Source: an uncultured Capnocytophaga sp. (lineage in GTDB: Bacteria; Bacteroidota; Bacteroidia; Flavobacteriales; Flavobacteriaceae). Taken from it: a stretch of DNA of 16,548 nt. The notes beneath the pieces were generated by a model. The model was not told the DNA's origin, made no database searches, and saw only the letters and a list, made by a program, of their open reading frames with translations. The stretch covers positions 1 through 16,548 of the forward strand of contig NZ_CALHGG010000095.1 of the NCBI RefSeq assembly GCF_938029845.1, read 5' to 3'. The translations under genes and the position numbers were made by a program. Positions 14,000 to 16,548 of this stretch are shown here, in pieces (position 1 is the stretch's first letter; every line of letters begins with the position of its first letter).

Positions 14000-14031
14000 C
14001 AAAAGTATTACTTTTTTTATATATTCCTCAA
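14000..14031 (-). promoter_or_regulatory. Promoter of the lipocalin-like/OmpA-like operon
   Basis: On the minus strand TTG (14031-14029), a 21-nt spacer and TACTTTTG (14007-14000) fit the flavobacterial -33/-7 pattern. The -7 box is 20 nt before the start codon. The rest of the 342-bp divergent gap (13980-14321) holds an imperfect 14-bp palindrome at 14072-14085, an A9T6 tract, the HU promoter and the HU leader. Confidence 0.7.
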
Positions 14032-14172
14032 CTTTTTTGTGATATTTAACTTTTTAAAGTGTATTTTATTATGAATTGCATTTCAATATACTGATAATCA
14101 AATCTTTGTGTTTTAATTCTTTTCTCTACTATGGTTTGTTACTTGCTTTCGAAAAAAAAATTTTTTATTAAC

Positions 14173-14202
14173 TTGTTGGTTTGTAATTTATTCGTATATT
14201 TG
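14173..14202 (+). promoter_or_regulatory. Full -33/-7 promoter of the HU gene
   Basis: TTG (14173-14175), a 19-nt spacer and TATATTTG (14195-14202) match the flavobacterial consensus; a second TTG at 14176 gives a 16-nt spacer. An A9T6 tract (14152-14166) lies just upstream and may act like an UP element. The transcript would have a leader of about 110 nt before the ATG at 14322. Confidence 0.8.
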
Positions 14203-14321
14203 CACTCCGAAAACAAACCCAAAAATAGCTATAAAATTAGGTGTTTTTATGTCTATGGTAATAAGTGGCTGTATGGGGTATATATATTATTGTATAATTT
14301 GACTTTTAAATAGAGAAAAAT

Positions 14322-14627
14322 ATGACAAAAGCAGAAATTGTAGCGAAAATCTCTGAGAAATTAGGGGTTGATAAAACAGAAGTGCAGAACATCGTGGAGC
14401 ACTTTATGGATGGGATTAAGGATTCTTTGGAGAGTGGAGACAATGTATACCTCAGAGGATTTGGTAGCTTCATCATTAAGGCTAGAGCTGAAAAGACAGG
14501 GCGTAACATTTCTAAAAACACTACCATTACTATCCCTGCACATAATATCCCAGCTTTCAAGCCAGCTAAAGTATTTGTACAATCAGTGAAATCAAAGGTG
14601 AAAGTAAAAACCACCAAAAAGAAATAA
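14322..14627 (+). CDS. HU/IHF-family nucleoid DNA-binding protein
   Basis: This 101-aa basic protein has the whole HU fold: helical N-terminal dimer part (1-40, MTKAEIVAKISEKLGV), the strand-turn motif YLRGFGSF (43-50), the DNA-embracing beta-arms (about 51-76) and IPAFKPAKVF (76-85), then a Lys-rich tail (KSKVKVKTTKKK) longer than in E. coli HU (90 aa). The dimer bends and compacts DNA. At the arm tip the usual GRNPxTG is GRNISKN, so the intercalating proline is absent. It could equally be called HU or IHF-beta-like; one gene per dimer is assumed. It is the first gene of a cluster with a 30-aa basic protein and RNase G. It has a strong promoter and no obvious Shine-Dalgarno. Confidence 0.93.
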   Translation: MTKAEIVAKISEKLGVDKTEVQNIVEHFMDGIKDSLESGDNVYLRGFGSFIIKARAEKTGRNISKNTTITIPAHNIPAFKPAKVFVQSVKSKVKVKTTKKK

Positions 14628-14656
14628 CGGAGTATTAATTTTTAATTTTTAACAAC

Positions 14657-14749
14657 ATGCCAAGCGGAAAAAAAAGAAAAAGACATAAAGTAGCTACGCA
14701 CAAACGCAAAAAAAGAGCAAGAGCTAACCGACACAAGAAGAAAAAGTAG
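14657..14749 (+). CDS. 30-aa very basic protein, AURKAIP1/COX24 (mS38/bS22)-like, putative ribosomal protein
   Basis: ATG at 14657 opens a 30-codon frame to TAG at 14747-14749, 29 nt after the HU stop. The protein starts MPSGKKRKRHKVATHKRKKR and ends with RANRHKKKK; 20 of 30 residues are Lys, Arg or His and none is acidic. I recall nearly identical micro-proteins across Bacteroidota, named as AURKAIP1/COX24 domain proteins, the same short basic helix family as mitochondrial mS38 and mycobacterial bS22 near the small-subunit decoding region. Coding rather than chance is supported by this match and by its fixed place between HU and RNase G. The role on the ribosome is inferred. Its stop codon lies inside the terminator hairpin 14739-14768. 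Confidence 0.8.
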   Translation: MPSGKKRKRHKVATHKRKKRARANRHKKKK

Positions 14750-14768
14750 TTTTATAACTACTTTTTCT
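14739..14768 (+). terminator. Intrinsic terminator or attenuator after the 30-aa protein gene
   Basis: A perfect 13-bp stem (14739-14751 with 14756-14768) closes a 4-nt loop, TTAT. The 3' arm contains the T5 run, followed by CTCATTTTC. It overlaps the last codons and the TAG of the small gene. As no strong promoter is visible before RNase G, partial read-through is likely, making this an attenuator. A 7-bp hairpin follows at 14787-14804. Confidence 0.7.
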
Positions 14769-14836
14769 CATTTTCGTTCATTTAAAAAGATATTATTATA
14801 TCTTAACTGAAATTGTAATACTAAAATCATAACAGA

Positions 14837-16378
14837 ATGACCAAAGAATTAATTATTCGTTCTGGGGCTTCTGATGTAGATTTTGCTTTACTCAAGAATG
14901 GTCGTTTGGTAGAACTCCACAAGGAGGAAGATACCAATCATCTTTCGGTAGGAGATATTATGCTTGCCAAGATTCACAAGCCCATTCAGGGACTGAATGC
15001 TGCTTTTGTGAATGTGGGATATGAAAAGGACGCTTTCTTACACTATCACGACTTGGGTCCTCAGCTTGCTTCCTTGCTCAAGTTTATCAAGGAAGTATCT
15101 TCAGGGAAGATCAAGGATTATTCCCTCAAGGACTTCAAGCTAGAACCTGATATTAATAAGAATGGAGCCATCTCGGAGGTGCTCAAGGCGGGACAACCTA
15201 TCTTGGTACAAATAGTCAAAGAACCTATTTCAACCAAGGGGCCGCGAATCAGTTCAGAGCTTTCCATAGCGGGGCGTTATTTAGTACTGGTGCCTTTCTC
15301 TGAACGGATTTCTATCTCTCAAAAAATAGAAAATAAGGCGGAAAAAGAACGCTTAAGACGCATTGTACAGAGTATTAAGCCCAAAGGTTTTGGGGTGATT
15401 ATACGCACTGTGGCACAGGATAAAAAAGTAGCCGACTTAGATAGGGATTTGCAGAACTCCTACGAGCGCTGGATACAGATGTGTAAGAAAATACCACAAG
15501 CTTCTTTCCCTTCCAAAATCCTTAGTGAAATGAATAGAACAGGTGCCCTACTAAGGGACATGTTCGATGGTACTTTCACAGGTATTCATGTAGATAATGA
15601 GATGCTTTATACACAGATTCGAGATTATCTGCAAGAAATAGCTCCCGAACAAGTTAATATCGTAAAACTCTATAAGTCTTCTGTACCTATTTTTGAGAAA
15701 TTCCATATAGAAAGACAGATAAAAACAGGCTTAGGGCGTACTGTTTCCATGACCAAAGGAGCTTATTTGGTGATAGAACATACCGAGGCACTACACGTGA
15801 TAGACGTCAATAGTGGAAACCATTCTAATAAAGCTGAAAACCAAGAGACAACCGCTTTTGAGGTGAATTTGATTGCCGCAACTGAGATAGCACGCCAATT
15901 GCGACTCAGGGATATGGGAGGTATTATCGTGGTGGATTTCATAGATATGAGTAGTGGAGAGAACCGACAAAAACTCTTCGATGCCCTTCGAGAAGAAATG
16001 AAAGATGACCGCGCCAAGCATAAAATATTACCTCCTAGTAAGTTTGGTCTTATACAGATCACACGCCAGCGAGTACGTCCAGAAATCAACATCAAAACCA
16101 AAGAAGAAAATCCTAGCAAACAAGGAGAGGTAGATGCTCCTATCGTACTTATTGACCGCATTACTACCACTCTTGAAGAAATTATTTATCAAAGCAACTA
16201 CAACGGAAGAATCACACTGAATATACATCCATTTATAGCTGCCTATCTTACCAAGGGGCTTTTTTCTATACGCTTCAAATGGTTCTTAAAATACCGAAAA
16301 TGGATTAAAATTCTCCCCAGAGATGCCTATTCTTATTTGGAATATCGTTTCAAGACAAATGAAGGCACTCCTCTGTAA
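14837..16378 (+). CDS. rng: Ribonuclease E/G family endoribonuclease
   Basis: This 513-aa endoribonuclease processes rRNA and starts mRNA decay. Order: N-terminal RNase H-like strand (MTKELIIRSG), S1 RNA-binding domain (about 37-130) with a Bacteroidota-type insertion of about 30 residues (80-112), the 5'-sensor/RNase H region (135-305), and the DNase I-like catalytic part. Metal-binding D323 and N325 (VIDVNSG) and D367 (VVDFIDM) are intact, as is ITRQRVRPE (408-416). Directly after this the CPxC Zn-link of E. coli RNase E/G is missing; the whole protein has only one cysteine (C216). Length fits RNase G rather than RNase E, with no long C-terminal scaffold. The start MTKELI matches the family. 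It lies 87 nt after the small basic gene and is probably co-transcribed with HU. Confidence 0.95.
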   Translation: MTKELIIRSGASDVDFALLKNGRLVELHKEEDTNHLSVGDIMLAKIHKPIQGLNAAFVNVGYEKDAFLHYHDLGPQLASLLKFIKEVSSGKIKDYSLKDFKLEPDINKNGAISEVLKAGQPILVQIVKEPISTKGPRISSELSIAGRYLVLVPFSERISISQKIENKAEKERLRRIVQSIKPKGFGVIIRTVAQDKKVADLDRDLQNSYERWIQMCKKIPQASFPSKILSEMNRTGALLRDMFDGTFTGIHVDNEMLYTQIRDYLQEIAPEQVNIVKLYKSSVPIFEKFHIERQIKTGLGRTVSMTKGAYLVIEHTEALHVIDVNSGNHSNKAENQETTAFEVNLIAATEIARQLRLRDMGGIIVVDFIDMSSGENRQKLFDALREEMKDDRAKHKILPPSKFGLIQITRQRVRPEINIKTKEENPSKQGEVDAPIVLIDRITTTLEEIIYQSNYNGRITLNIHPFIAAYLTKGLFSIRFKWFLKYRKWIKILPRDAYSYLEYRFKTNEGTPL

Positions 16379-16387
16379 CTTTTTTAA

Positions 16388-16422
16388 CAGGTCTCCCTAT
16401 CAGTCGGGAGACCTGCTCTTTT
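16388..16422 (+). terminator. Strong intrinsic terminator after RNase G
   Basis: A perfect 10-bp GC-rich stem CAGGTCTCCC/GGGAGACCTG (16388-16397 with 16406-16415), an 8-nt loop, then CTCTTTTT. It begins 10 nt after the RNase G stop. Confidence 0.93.
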
Positions 16423-16548
16423 TATGTATTATGTTGAACTCGAGTTAGATAATGTAAGTTTGATATAATGTAATTCTCTACGGAGTTGGCTATATATTTG
16501 TAATATTGAATTATATTATTAGTTATTAATCACTTTTTTATATATATA
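16423..16548. other. AT-rich non-coding tail of the window with a possible promoter
   Basis: No gene is visible in these 126 nt. TATATTTG at 16493-16500 (+) matches the -7 consensus but has no TTG at the right spacing, so it may drive a gene beyond the right edge. ATAATGTAA occurs twice, 16 nt apart (16449-16457 and 16465-16473), without an obvious role. Confidence 0.3.

Noticed and set aside
14072..14085. Imperfect palindrome TGAATTGCATTTCA in the divergent gap
   Set aside because: One mismatch in a short AT-rich palindrome far from both -33 elements is near chance expectation; I noted it but do not call an operator.
14131..14313. 60-codon frame on the plus strand upstream of HU
   Set aside because: It spans the A9T6 tract, the HU -33/-7 promoter and the transcript start, has low-complexity hydrophobic content, and matches no family I know.
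15763..16170. 135-codon minus-strand frame inside RNase G
   Set aside because: It is opposite the conserved catalytic region; the Ser/Arg-rich translation shows no domain, promoter or start context.
1..16548. Search for mobile elements, CRISPR arrays, tRNA/rRNA, riboswitches, and defence or biosynthetic systems
   Set aside because: No transposase or integrase motifs, no regularly spaced repeats, no tRNA cloverleaf or rRNA segments, and no known riboswitch core were seen; the content is conserved housekeeping and envelope genes.

Overview
The window reads as a chromosomal housekeeping segment from a member of the Bacteroidota, class Flavobacteriia. A Capnocytophaga-like host is my best guess, but the genus is not proven. 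Four things support the class: promoter -7 boxes of the form TAnnTTTG in most gene-start gaps; start sites that mostly lack a Shine-Dalgarno motif; family-specific genes (a DUF6913-type gene joined to dapA, an OstA-like LPS-transport gene, a TonB receptor with a carboxypeptidase-regulatory-like N-domain, and a 30-residue basic protein between HU and RNase G); and many short SPII lipoproteins. I see no insertion sequence, prophage, CRISPR array, tRNA or rRNA.

Layout. Positions 1-521 hold the 3' end of an outer-membrane beta-barrel gene (+). It converges on a two-gene minus-strand unit (2341-619) that encodes a 5'-nucleotidase split into a separate C-domain lipoprotein and a Tat-signal-bearing metallophosphatase domain; a bidirectional terminator lies between them. 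Divergent from that unit, with interlocked promoters, is a plus-strand pair: a DUF6913-type gene starting at TTG, overlapping dapA by 4 nt. dapA converges with only 4 bp to spare on pyrB, the last gene of a four-gene minus-strand operon (7511-3816): OstA-like protein, degenerate methyltransferase-like protein, pyrR, pyrB. Next come a monocistronic TonB-dependent receptor (10115-7719), a purC-purD operon (12645-10384) and a two-lipoprotein operon (lipocalin-like, then OmpA-like with a glycine zipper, 13979-12772). All are on the minus strand, and each has a recognisable promoter and an intrinsic terminator. Past a divergent 342-bp spacer, the plus strand carries HU (14322), a 30-aa very basic protein (14657-14749) and an RNase E/G family gene (14837-16378), ending in a strong terminator.

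How the genes work together. De novo nucleotide synthesis (pyrB, pyrR, purC, purD) sits beside a periplasmic nucleotide-scavenging enzyme. dapA feeds lysine and diaminopimelate for peptidoglycan. The OstA-like protein, the OmpA-like lipoprotein and the two beta-barrels serve the envelope. HU, the small basic protein and RNase G form a nucleoid, ribosome and RNA-decay cluster.

I found no clearly new multi-gene system. The most notable points are the methyltransferase-family protein that has lost its SAM-binding motif, the split nucleotidase whose halves carry different export signals, the RNase G without Zn-link cysteines, the HU without the intercalating proline, the mS38/bS22-like micro-protein, and several compact regulatory arrangements. 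Family assignments and comparisons are from memory, without database searches.
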